Shown here piece by piece: positions 34,187 to 44,920 of a stretch of 64,000 nucleotides of DNA. A model generated the notes under the pieces. It was not told where the DNA came from. It ran no database searches and saw nothing but the letters and a program-made list of their open reading frames with translations. The stretch comes from Primula veris (Eukaryota > Streptophyta > Magnoliopsida > Ericales > Primulaceae). The stretch covers positions 1,848,336 through 1,912,335 of the forward strand of contig OY821749.1 of the NCBI GenBank assembly GCA_963682055.1, given 5' to 3'. A program made the position numbers and the translations under genes. Within the stretch, counting starts at the first letter, position 1, and every line of letters starts with the position of its first letter.

Positions 34187-34504
34187 CCGGGTCCGTAACG
34201 CTCCTCATAAGCACGTGCCACATCATCCTCGGACTCAAGAGGGCCCTCGTCGAAGTAAGGCGGGGCCACAAAACCTTCGGGTGGCGTAGGCGGGTTAAAA
34301 AATTCATCTATTTCATCTTGAGGAGTAAAGTTGTTAATCAAAATGGTTTCGGAATCATGTTCATCGGGGTTGGGTGATGGGGAGGAAAATGCGGTGAACC
34401 GAATGGGTTTTAGAGAGAATGTGGGTTTTAGAGGGAGGGTGGGTTTGTGAGAGATTTTGTGGGTTGGGAGAGAGAGAGATTGGAGAGAGGCTGCAGGCTG
34501 CCAT
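34187..34504 (-). pseudogene. RPS5 paralog: first exon(s)
   Basis: An ATG at 34504 opens a Ser/Thr-rich transit-peptide-like sequence (MAACSLSPISLSPNPQNLSQ). This frame ends in a stop at the point where the homologous frame continues as 'SPNPDEHDSETILINNF', 'TPQDEIDEFFNPPTPPEGFV' and 'YGPG' up to a GG|GT donor at 34187. The two are one base out of register, so the copy carries a frameshift unless another start is used. With the orphan exon at 28180 it marks the two ends of a second RPS5 gene whose middle is lost. The palindrome border at 34302 lies within it. Confidence 0.75.
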
Positions 34505-36415
34505 GGGAGAGATTGAGAGAGAGATTTGAGAGAGAAAGAGATTTCTTGGAGAAGTGATCAAAACCTTGTATGTATGAGACTTTGGAATAAAATGGAGGGG
34601 AAGATGTTCAATGTGGTCCCAAATTTTGAAATTGGTTCATTTTGTTACAGTAGTGAAAACCCAAATAATATTCGGTGTTAAAAAATACGTTTACTGTATT
34701 GTATTATCAGTGTTTAACGATTTAGGTATTGTACTATCAGTGTTTAATGATTTAGGTATTGTACTAACAATTTTAACAATTGACATATCAAACTACGAAA
34801 TTTTGTTTGGTTAAACTCGTATTCTAAAAGTCGGCAAGACGGGTTTTTGACGGAAACATTAAATATTACATAAGGGTGAAGAATGTCTGGTTTGGTAAGA
34901 GCAGTAATTAGTATTAGGCTAAAAGAAACTTTAGCACCGGAGAAAAAACTCGATATTTTACCATGTATTTGGAAATTTTCTTATCATTTTTAAACTTTCA
35001 ACACGCTTATGATTACAAATAAAAAAATTCTAGTTCCACCAGTGTATTTGGACGTATCCGATGTTTTTAAAAGACATAATGCGGGTTTTTGACAAAAATT
35101 GGCCGTCTAAAGTTTAATCGTGAATAATTCTATTTAATTACCGCCTAGTTCGTTCAATCCGCCCAGTGCGTTCAATTCGCCTAATCCGTGAACCTTCTTG
35201 ACACCGCCTCCCGCCTAAACTCTACCTAATTTTCGTTTTAAGCTCGCATTTTAGAACCCTGGTTGTATCCATAGTTACCAAAAAACTTGTTTTCATTTTC
35301 AAATACCGTTTTCTGCTTTCGGTTTCCAGCTCTGCGCTTTTGTTTCCCCTTTCTCATTATTTCACGTGTAGATTTTAATATTTTTCACGTTTTAGTTTTG
35401 CATTATACTTCCCCTTTCCACTAGTAGATATATTTAACTCTATATCTGTTCTATTTTCGTAGAAAGCTATCAAGACGTCAATATATTTGTAGACAATAAT
35501 ATTAACATAGGTTTAAGGGTTTTGTGGGTCAGTTTCGTTGACATCGGGGCGCTTCATAACTTCATTCAAGTGTTCATCTCCAACCTTTTCGATGCTGCAT
35601 GATTGTTTTGGCTTCATAACATCAGCATATTGGATGTTTCTAAATGATCCTCATTATGTGGGACTCTTGCTATTACTGAATATCTACCGTGCAGATTTAA
35701 CTAACAATAGAAATCTGCTGTGAAGTGATGTTTTTTTTTAAATCTTATTAAAGAGGGTCAAGTGATGGTTATTTGGCAATTTACCCGGAATTAAACAAGA
35801 AGTTATTGTACAAAAGGTCAGATGTTTAGCTCGAGATATGAGTTGGAGTATCGTTCCTGCCTGTTACTTCTATTTATCTCATTAAAATTTTCGATCAAGA
35901 ACTGGTTTGGTTTGTAAGACGAGAATGTTTTGCAACTCTCAGTATTGGGTGCAGACTGCAGACCTTATTATGGAACTTCTGAAAATTAAGAATTACTAAT
36001 ATCTACGCTGACTAATTTCGGCTTAATAAAGGCTCCTTCTCCAAACAACTTCGGATAAAGTTTTCAAGCTTGAATATATTATCAAAACCTACATGCTGGT
36101 TGCCACTATTGAGTACTTACGGTAACTTATCTCGGCTCATTGACATCCATCCCTATGCTATTCCATTGCAGTTTATAACTATTTCATAGAGAAACAGTTT
36201 CTTTTCGTCCAAGTTGATAAAATATGTTAATGCTATTCAAGCACAAAAAGGAAAAGAGAGAGGCTGCAAATAACACCTTTTGCCATTTCTATTCTCGAAT
36301 CACACAAAAAGGTTTTACATCTCTCAACATACAACAACATAATCATAGACTTAAACAAATACAGGGTGAAAAGTCAAAGAAAGGTGTCAAACCCGGATTC
36401 GCCACGTTATCATCT
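34505..36415. other. Region between the two RPS5 paralogs
   Basis: Contains the promoter side of the broken paralog and the 3' flank of the intact gene. At 34680-34810 is half of a foldback related to 43225-43580 ('gtgtttaacgatttaggtatt', repeated). No gene is seen. Confidence 0.4.
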
Positions 36416-39400
36416 TCACTTCCATAGCTCCTCCATCGGGATCCCTCGAGCTGCAGCCACCTCACTAAATTGCCTCATTTTTTGCACTGCAACAACAGTA
36501 GCTCTGGCATTGTTTAGGGCGTTATCACTGCCTAGCTGTTTTCCCAATGCATTTTCAACTCCCGCCATCTCTAACACGATCCGAACTGCACCGCCAGCAA
36601 TGACTCCTGTACCTGGGGATGCGGGTCTAAGCATGACTTTGGCTGCCCCATAGTCTCCGTCAGATCTGCATATATATACATATTTCCTCATTGATTCACG
36701 AAATGGTTAATGATTACAGATGTCCTACAATATAGAAAATGAGAAGATGGTAAAAATTTAAAGCATTTAACTGAAATGAGAGGATGGTCCTTTCGTTAAT
36801 ACATAATTCTAACTCAGTAAGTAATAATGCGAAGAGAGAGAAAACAACCAGAAAATGCCTCAATTTCGCATCCTGCTACTCCAAACCTCTGTTTTGAAAA
36901 GCTCTCTTCGGAGCGAAGAAGTTATGTTTAAAGCTTAAAACATAACTAAGGAGAAAACTCGTCCTTCCACTGATAAAAGCTTATGCTTATGCTTTCAGCT
37001 TAATTCTAGCAGAAACTCTTTAAATAAGTTTTCGCTTTTAAAAGACAGTTCCAAACCACAGATCTTTCACAATGACATCAGTTCATGAACACAAATTTCA
37101 AATTAGTAACCAATTGTGCAGTTGTGTGAAAGGTCAAGACATATATTCTGATCAGCAAAACATACTAGTAGTCTAGAGAAACCTGAATTGGCAAAATGTG
37201 AATCCAGTCATCTAGTGAAACCTACTTGCATGCCTCGAAATCAGACAACTAACCCACCAAATTACATAACTATCATCATCACAGCAATACATAAACACCG
37301 AAATATGAGTACTACATAAAAACCAAATAATAATCATGCCTCAGAGTAAAACAACTGCCACACCAAATGACAAACTTTCATCTTGGCATCATTGTCAGGG
37401 GTGGAGCCAGGATTTATATTTTGGGATTGCCAAGATCAAATTTTGGGTTCATAGGGACTGCGAATAACAGCATTACTAATTCATTCCAAAAATAAAAACA
37501 TAAATAAGAATTTGCATTTTCTTAAATTGTGGGGTTGCCATGGCAACCTTATGTTATACTTCTATATAGTTTCGGCCCATGATCTTTACTAACCACTTAG
37601 CACATAAAAACAAGACAACTTCCATTCTGAAATTACACATAAGCCACACGGGATCCCAAACCCATCATTATCACGTCAGCACATATATACTCAAGTTACA
37701 CGGAAAAAAGAGAGTAAGTACCTGTGCGGAAATGTCGAGTATTTCGTCAATGGCACAGTGATAATGTTCCTCCTCGCATTAACAGCCGATTTTTGCACCG
37801 CAGTAATAACCTCCGTTGCTTTTCCAACCCCAACTCCGACCCTTCCCTGCTTATCGCCAACCACGACAATCGCCCTGAAATGCATTTGTTTCCCACCCTT
37901 AACGACCTTAGTAACCCTCCTAACCTGTACTACCCTCTCGTCAAATCCATCTCTTACTTTGTCTTTCTTCACCTTCCCAAATGCCGTCAACTTTTTCTTA
38001 TTCGAGTCCATGGTGAATACATCGTTTCCTAGCATCGTTACCCCGCTATACCTGTTTTAGAAATATAAAAATGATTAAAAAGTTGACCCTGCATTGGAGC
38101 TTCCGGTAAAAAGGGTGGGATTATAGCCTAAGTCATCAATTCGCTTCTCTACTGATACATTGCAATAATCAGTTAAAATCTTAACAAAACAAGAGAAACG
38201 AAAAGTCAAAAAACCATAGTTAGAAGTACTATGTGTAATGAACAAGTCACATATTTAACCATAGCATAGATTACTTACAGTATTTTGTTAGGTATAGTTT
38301 CAATGCGTTCATATAAAGAATGAGATGTCATGAGGTACTATGAGACATTTTGAGTGTGTTTTGAGTTCTTTTATTTATTATTCTGTCTTTTTCATTCGTA
38401 CCCGTGCATTTAAAATTCCAAAATCAGCATATTTACGTACCCGGTGTATCTGTATAAAAAAGACTAAAACTTATCACTGCAATTGCTACTATAGAAACAT
38501 TCAGAAATAGCCAACTTTCTCATCAAGATAATTAAAAAGGCCAGCCTTTTGGCTTTAAAGCTACAACCAAATGAACCCGTATAAAAAAGACCAAAACTTG
38601 CCACTACAATTGCTTTTATAGAAACATTCAGAAATAGCCAACTTTCTCATCAAATAATTAAAACCCCCAGCTTTTTGGCTTCAAAGCTACAACCAAATGA
38701 ACCCATATAAAAAAGACTAAAACTTGTCATTACAAACAGTAACAACTGAAAATCGCTAACTTTTGTCATCATGGTGACAAAATGTCCATCTTTTCTCCTT
38801 AAAAGCAACAAATAAACGAACCTATATAAAAAAGATTAAGACTTGCCAGTAGCTACCTTACGTTACAAACATTTAGTAAAAATTAATTTTACAGTACGTG
38901 GGATCATAAAACTCCTCGTAGGCTCGTGCTTCACCTCAGGGCAGAAAATTGTCGAAGTAAATACTATCAGTACTATCTTTAAAGTAAGCTTCAATAGTTA
39001 ATGTGACAAAAACAGTCATAAAAACATTCAAAACAGCTAACATTAACATCGTTGGAGAAATCCAGCTTTTTTTCTTAAAAACTACAACCAAACAAACCCT
39101 TCTAGAAAAACCAGCTAGCTTCTACATCATGAATAAAAACCCCAATTTTTCCTAAGCCTAAAAGTTTACAACCAAATAAACCCACATATAAAACACGAAA
39201 ACTTGTCACTACCAACCAGGGAATAAACCAAAATTAGGTGGACTCCATATTGATAACAATCAACAAAATGACAATCTTTTTCTATGTATTTCCATTAGAA
39301 TCTCTAAAAACCCAGCGTTTCCTATTCGAGTTTCCTGTAAAGCCTAAACAACACTCTTCATAGTAAAAAACCTCGATAAAAATTCGATTCAAACCTTAAA

Positions 39401-41694
39401 AATCTTGCTTATCCTCTTTTTAGACCCCTAAAAGATTACGCTCGTAACGCTTTTAGCGTAGCTCTTGCAAAAATTCTTTAGCTAAAAGTCTGCTCTTTTA
39501 AAACACTGGTAGAGGAAAAGGGTAAATATACAGTAGCCGGGTCCATAAAGCTCCTCGTAAGCCCGTGCCACATCATCCTCGGCCTCCCACATTGATAATA
39601 ACAACAAAAAACAATAATTTTCTATGTATTCTGATCAGAATCTCTAATAAATTAGCGTTTCCTATTCGATTTTCCTGTACAGCTACCAACAGTTACAAGC
39701 ACTCAGCAAAAAAGGGTAAATTTTTTTTTTATATTTTCATTAAAATGTCTAAAAAACTAGCGTATCCTATTTGAGTTCCTGTGCAGCTACCAACAGTTAC
39801 AAGCACTCGGTAGAAAATGGGGTATAATTACAGTACCCGAGCCCGTAAAGCTCCTCGTAGGCTCGTGCCAACCTATCCTCGGGAGGAGCATCATCAAAAT
39901 AAGGCGGAACAACATAGTCTTGCGGGACAGCAGGTGGGGCAAAAACATCATCAACCTCCTCATCTTCAAGGTAAGAGCTGTTCATGCGGATGGTTTTGGA
40001 GGTGGGGTCGGGTGAGGGTGTAGAGGGAGAGGAAGAGGCTGCTTTGATGGAGAAGAGAGGGAATGTTCTGGGTGTGAGTGAGAGTGAGAATGAGGATTGA
40101 AATCATGAATAAAGAACCCAACTTTTCCTTAGCCTAAAAGCTACATCCAAACAAACCCATCTAGCTTCTACATCATGAATAAAAAACTAACCTTTTCCAT
40201 AGCCTAAAAGCTACATCCAAACTAACCCATTTATAAAAGACTAAAACTTGTCACTACCAACCAGGAAATAAACCAGAAATAGGTGGACCCTCCCACACTG
40301 ATAATAATCAACAAAAACACAATCTCTTTCTATGTATTTTGATTAGAATTTTTAAAAGAAACCAGCGTCTCGGCATTTCCTATTCGAGCTTCCTGTGCAT
40401 CCACCAACAGTTACAAGCATTCAGTAAAAATTAAAAACAGGTAAAAATTACAGTACCCGGGTTCGTAAAGCTCCTCGTAAGCCCTTGCTACATCATCCTC
40501 GGCCTCGGGAGGAGCATCATCAAAATAAGGCGGAGCAACATAGTCTTGCGGGACAGCAGGCGGTGCGAAAACATCGTCAACCTCATTGCCTTCAAGGTAA
40601 GGGCTGTTCATGAGGATGGTTTCGGAAGCAGGGTCGGGTGGCGGTGTAGAGGGAGCAGAAGAGGCTGCTTTGATGGGGAAGAGAGGGAATGTTCTGGGTG
40701 CGAGTGAGAGAGAGAATTTGGAAGTGTGGAGGAGAGAGAAGCCGCAAGATTAAAAAACATAGCTTTTTTGCTTAAAAGCCGCAACCAAGCGAACCCTTAT
40801 AAAAAGATTAAATCTTGTCACTACCAAATTCGGTAAAAACAGTAAATAAACAGGTTCGATGATAAGTACCAATACAGCAATGGAAACATTCAGAAACAGC
40901 AAACTACTACATCAAGAAAAAAAACAGCTTTTTGCTGAAAAGCTGTAACCAAACAACCCCATATAAAAAAGACTAAAATTGCCACTACCAACTAGAGTTT
41001 CCTATTCAAGTTTCCTGTGCATTTACAAACATTCAGTAAAAAGGGGGAAATTTACAGCACCCGGGTCTGTAAAGCTCCTCATAGGCGCGTGCCACGTCAT
41101 TCTCGGCCTCCCACATTAATAACAATCAGCACAAAATAATCTTTTTCTATGTATTTTTACTAAAATCTCGAAAAATCTACCGTCTCCTATTCGGATTTCC
41201 AATGCATCCCACCAACAGTTTTAAGAATTCAGTAAAATTAAAAAGGGTAAAAATTACAGTACCCGGGTCCGTAAAGCTCCTCATAAGCCCTTGCCACGTC
41301 ATCCTCTGCTTCGGGAGGAGCATCATCAAAATAAGGCGGGGCAACGTAGTCTTGCGGTACAGAAGGCGGTGCAAAAACCTCGTCAACCTGATGAAAACCC
41401 AACAAAACATAAAAAATGTTCCTCAAAACACATAAAACAACAAAAATAGGAAAATTAATAATAAAGTAGCACATAAATAACAACCTCATCATTTTCAAGG
41501 TAAGAGTTGTTCATTAAGATGGTTTCGGAAGCGGGGTCGGGTTGCGGTGTAGAGGGAGAGGATGAAGCGGCGGCTTTGATGGAGAAAAGAGGGAATGTTC
41601 TTGGTGTGAGAGAGAGTGAGAATGTAGAGGGAGGGTGGAGGAGAGAGAAGTGGGTTTTGTAGAGAGAGAAGGAGGAGGAGAGAGAAGATGCCAT
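36416..41694 (-). CDS. RPS5: Plastid 30S ribosomal protein S5, four exons
   Basis: Exons, in transcript order, are 41694-41485, 41387-41263, 38051-37722 and 36665-36416. All borders are GT-AG and phases match, giving 304 aa, close to plant bS5c. Exon 1 is a Ser-rich transit peptide ([20 protein letters not shown]). Exon 2 is the plant N-terminal extension ('[20 protein letters not shown]'). Exon 3 holds the S5 N-terminal RNA-binding domain ('[20 protein letters not shown]', '[15 protein letters not shown]'). Exon 4 holds the C-terminal domain ('[20 protein letters not shown]', '[14 protein letters not shown]'). S5 sits at the small-subunit mRNA entry and helps decoding fidelity in chloroplasts. 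Intron 2 (3.2 kb) is filled with copies of the first exons. Intron 1 (97 nt) is absent from every copy. Confidence 0.94.
38455..38850. repeat. ~120-bp tandem repeats in RPS5 intron 2
   Basis: Three to four units each containing 'aaagctacaaccaaatgaacc', 'tataaaaaagac(t/c)aaaacttg' and 'gaaacattcagaaatagcca'. Pieces of the unit recur at 39060, 40130, 40790 and 40950, interleaved with the exon copies. Confidence 0.7.
38892..38960 (-). pseudogene. RPS5 exon-2 fragment 5 in intron 2
   Basis: The most decayed copy. Broken frames give 'YFDNFLP' and '[10 protein letters not shown]', next to a GTACTG donor-like end. Confidence 0.6.
39537..39592 (-). pseudogene. RPS5 exon-2 fragment 4 in intron 2
   Basis: Encodes '[16 protein letters not shown]'. 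It stops abruptly at 'ggcctcccacatt', exactly as the fragment at 41059-41113 does. Confidence 0.8.
39837..40100 (-). pseudogene. RPS5 exon 1-2 copy 3 in intron 2
   Basis: Long copy: '[20 protein letters not shown]', '[20 protein letters not shown]', '[17 protein letters not shown]' and '[10 protein letters not shown]', then the donor. Exons 1 and 2 are fused without an intron. The start of the transit peptide is missing and a few codons are lost after 'PPED'. Confidence 0.85.
40457..40750 (-). pseudogene. RPS5 exon 1-2 copy 2 in intron 2
   Basis: Best preserved copy: '[20 protein letters not shown]', '[20 protein letters not shown]', '[20 protein letters not shown]' and 'YEEL', then the donor. 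It is in frame from about 40740 to the donor, lacks the first ~16 codons and has no intron 1. Intron 2 sequence continues past the donor ('gtactgtaatttttacc'), so it is a DNA-level copy, not one made from spliced RNA. Confidence 0.88.
41059..41113 (-). pseudogene. RPS5 exon-2 fragment 1 in intron 2
   Basis: Encodes '[17 protein letters not shown]' and joins 'cctcccacattaataacaat' at its 5' side, the same junction as the fragment at 39.54 kb. Confidence 0.8.
41388..41484 (-). other. RPS5 intron 1, likely recently gained
   Basis: A 97-nt GT-AG intron. Its two ends repeat AGGTTG: 'gatgAGGTTGttatt' at the 5' border and 'catcAGGTTGacgag' at the 3' border. The fused copies at 39.9, 40.5 and 49.5 kb and the paralog at 34.3 kb are continuous here. 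Confidence 0.75.
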
Positions 41695-41764
41695 GTTTGG
41701 AGTGAGTGAGTGACCTTATCTTTGGTTGAACAAAACCCATATAAGCATTTTTGCAAGAGTTAGC

Positions 41765-42048
41765 CTGACTTTGTTCCGCTTCGGTTTGCTTTTTAAAAAA
41801 ACCGAAACTGGAACTGAGAAGATTTTTTAGTTTGGTTTTTTTTCGGTTTTCAGTCTTTTATTTTTTGCACCGAATCGAACCGATTTGTTTCGGTCCGGTT
41901 TTGGTCTTTCGGTTTTTCTTTGGGTTTTTCGGTTATATTTTCGGTCTTTTTCGGACTTTTTCGTTTTTTTATTTTTTCGGTTTTTCTGTTTTTTCGGTTT
42001 TTTCCAGTTCGGTTTTTTTGGGTTTTCGCCCGGCCCTAACACTAACCA
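41765..42048 (+). repeat. TTCGG-rich dispersed element, copy 2
   Basis: CGGTTTTTCGGTT-type units, ending 'cgcccggccctaa', whose reverse complement TTAGGGCCGGGCG resembles the hAT-like end at 55463. It lies just upstream of the RPS5 start and is missing from the duplicate at 49.7 kb, so it was inserted after that duplication or lost from the other copy. Confidence 0.7.
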
Positions 42049-42059
42049 CGTAGGAAACG

Positions 42060-42840
42060 GGAGTGGAAGTATTTCAAACTTTTATCGAGCTTTAAATCGA
42101 TCTTTTTTTTTATATTACGAAACGTGTTTTTTAAACTAGTGGATAAATTATGGATTGATTTGAATATCGTAACACATTGAGTGACCTTATCGGTGTTTTT
42201 GAAACCGAAATTTTAGCTAAGCGTTTTTACATGAGTTACGTTAACGGCCTGAAAACGGAAAAAAGGGTTTGTAAAGCTTTCATCGAGTTTTTTTTCTTCT
42301 TTTTTACTATGAAACGTGTTTTTTAAAATATGGCTACAATGTGAGCTGATTTGATTATAATCAGACAATGAGTTAAAACATAAGATCTTACCTAAGCGTT
42401 TTTGCAAGAGCTATCTTAATGGTCTAAAAACAGAAAAATGAGCTTTTTAATATTTTATCGAGTTTTTTTCTACTATGAAGTGCTTTTTACAATATGGTTT
42501 AATTTTATTACCATGACATAGTGAGTGAGAATAAGAATGCAGGGTGTGGAGGAGCGATAAGCGGGTGGGATGGAAAGAGGAGGATGAGGAGAGGGGGGTG
42601 GAGGATGCCATGTCTGAAAGATAGCATTACACAAAGAGTTAATGAGTTAGTAACTATTTAAAAACTTAAATCTGCTAAAGGTTTCTGCAATAGCTATGTT
42701 AAAAGGGTAAAAGCATAAAATTTTAGCGGACAAACAAGCGGAAAAACCAGCTTTAAAGTTTGAATCGAGTTTTTTCAATGAAGCGTGTTTTTTTTTTTAA
42801 AACAGTGGTTTGATATGGTTTGATTTATTGATTATTACCA
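42060..42840. repeat. Tandem ~180-200-bp repeats upstream of RPS5
   Basis: Units share 'agctaagcgttttt(a/g)ca', 'gagttacg(t/c)taacggcct', 'ttttatcgagttttt', 'ctatgaa(a/g)(c/t)gtg' and 'gtgagtgaccttatc'. The same family is at 49890-50640, upstream of the RPS5 exon-1 copy there. Confidence 0.75.
42530..42611 (-). pseudogene. RPS5 transit-peptide start, copy
   Basis: From the ATG at 42611 it reads MASSTPLSSSSSFHPTRLSL and then drifts. It is clearly related to [19 protein letters not shown] of the intact gene and closer to the copy at 49653. No exon 2 follows. Confidence 0.75.
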
Positions 42841-43224
42841 GTAAACTCATTTCCCCCTTTAAAACCAAATTTTTCTGTTTTGAGATTTCCGCTGTCTATT
42901 ATTTCACATATCAATTTTTAGAATTTTTTCAAGCTGACTTTTCTATTTCTCGTTTTGTTTTCATTTTACATTTTATAAGTATGGGTTGATCCAAAGTTAA
43001 GATAAGTGTTGGGTTTGATTTGGTTCTTTGTTTTCTATTTTATTTATCGTATTTTAGTTAGGTATAACGATTATTTCATAAATATCAACGTATCTGTATC
43101 ATATTTGTATCGGCTATAACGTATGTATGTGGTAGTAATATGCATTGGTTATACCTAGGGACTACGCATATGTGTAAGGAAAACTATAATTTACAAAGAC
43201 CGTTACAAGTCATATACTCGAAAA

Positions 43225-43580
43225 AAAATACGTTGATTATACTGCACTACCAGTGGTTAACGATTTATGTATTGAACTATCGATTTTAACAATTGATGTA
43301 CCAAACTATGAAATTTCGTCAAATTAAGGGACTAACAGTATAAATCGACGAAATTGCAGTCATTATATCTCATATTTGGAGATCTATTTTCGACAAAATG
43401 CTAATACAATTAAAGTCACCATGTGATAGACAAGAGAATGTGAGTGCAATTTCATCATTTTGTTTAACATCAAGTCATCAATTGTAATAAATTTCGTAGT
43501 CTAATATCTCAATTGTTAAAATTTATAGTGTAATACGTAAATCATTAAACACCGGTGATAGAGTACACTGTATTTTTTTC
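43225..43580. mobile_element. Foldback MITE
   Basis: Inverted arms of about 100 bp: 'gcactaccagtggttaacga', 'aacaattgatgtacc' and 'aaatttcgtc' on the left return as 'aatttcgtagtctaatatct', 'caattgttaaaat' and 'cattaaacaccggtgat' on the right. Half of a relative is at 34680-34810. Confidence 0.65.
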
Positions 43581-43724
43581 CCCCTATATACGTGTGTGTC
43601 ATTGATTTTTATCAATTTGATGTTTTTGAAAATTATACTACTAAAAATAACATAAGAGAAAGGATACAAGACCTTTCGAACATAAAAGTTTAAATGCTTA
43701 ATAAAAAAAGTAAATGAAGAGGAC

Positions 43725-44560
43725 AAGAATCGTACCTATAACGTTATAAAAGTGTAGTTCATGGCGACCCTAATTTTATTTCTAGGTTCGGCTTTTGTAT
43801 ATCGCTTCAGATAGGATCCTCGTCTGCTCAAGGGGTGTCGGATAAGCATGGGGTCGGTTACAGCTCCGGTCTTCTTGGTGGTCCTTCTACAATCTCTACA
43901 AGCCTGCACACGCAGCAAAGATGGGGTCCGAGTTTATCCTGAGCGTACCCTCTCCAACGAACAAGTCAGTACGGGGGTGGAGGTAAATGGTAGCTCAACG
44001 ATAAGTATAAGCGAGATAAACAACATATAAGTAGGGCCGGGTGAAATTGGGTAGTCAGTCTGGTTTCCTGGGTAATACGGTCTGAATCAGTTAAGTGATG
44101 GTCTGCCTTTTTCTCGTGATCTTCTCCCACAATGGGACATTAGGGGGATGGTATTTATAGTATCATTAAGTGCATAACAACACTTGGATTACTGTACAGT
44201 CCTTTCGTGATCTAACGGCATTACCGAAATTATAGCTCTGACAGCAGTATAGATAATCTGTACGGTTTGTCACGTGGCTATCTCGGATAGGGCCGAGATG
44301 AAACCACAGAGGCGACCCCACAGGCGAAAGCTAGGCCACTCCTCCCCTGGAATCACGGCAGCTCGCACGTGCGAAGCCCATGCTGAGAGACGTGATTACC
44401 CCGGTTATCAGGCCCTTATGGGGGTCCGACTTAAGAGTTTCGGTCCGGGGTGCTCAATCCGAATTTTACGTTTGCAGGTCCGATTGGATGAGTCATGTCG
44501 GTGTTCATGACCCCGACGGAGGAAATACTCATATTCCCTCTCCGGTCCACTAAGAAACGC
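43725..44560. mobile_element. Probable LTR-retrotransposon fragment (solo-LTR-like)
   Basis: A block of clearly higher GC than its flanks with no coding domain. It contains 'ctctccaacgaacaagtcagta', a phrase like those in many plant LTRs, and a TATTTATAGTATC TATA-like site (about 44149). No paired LTR, primer-binding site or target duplication could be identified, so borders and class are uncertain. Confidence 0.4.
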
Positions 44561-44920
44561 TCTAGCATTTGGACACTACCAAGTTATGCTTCATATTTGC
44601 AACAAATATTTAATGAACATTTAGAAATACAAATATATATATATACAACTGAAAAAAAAATATTATTTTTTAATGACCGTTCCGAAGCAAGGCCCCTTGT
44701 CCCTCTTAGTATCCGCCCTTGTATTCACCCGGCCGTGCAACTTAATCTATTAATATTGATAAAAATCTCAAAAGGCATATATACAAAAAACATATAATTC
44801 GCAAGAATTTTCCTCTTACTCCAAAGAAATGATGGAAATACAAATTAATTCTTAACTTCTCATATAACAAGTTAAAGCTAAAACATTAGTATAATTAACT
44901 CAAATATTATAAAGTCTTGA
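44561..44920. other. Short gene-free stretch
   Basis: Mixed-composition DNA following the LTR-like block. Nothing recognised. Confidence 0.35.

Larger units (their letters stand above)
32492..34302 (-). repeat. Giant palindrome, right arm (~1.81 kb)
   Basis: Inverted copy of 30576-32454. Its outer end lies inside the exon 1-2 copy of the broken RPS5 paralog, whose sequence continues normally past 34302 into its transit-peptide region. The right arm is therefore in its original setting and the left arm is the duplicated copy. It carries its own later changes, including a ~47-bp tandem duplication at about 33752-33846 ('gttgttaatcaatatggttt' twice). Confidence 0.93.

Noticed and set aside
37724..38060. 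Plus-strand frames of 100-102 aa over RPS5 exon 3
   Set aside because: Shadows of the minus-strand exon, which has clear S5 homology and matching splice phases.
38892..41113. Regular repeats in RPS5 intron 2 considered as a CRISPR-like array
   Set aside because: Unit lengths are irregular, units are exon and transposon fragments, and the DNA is plant nuclear.
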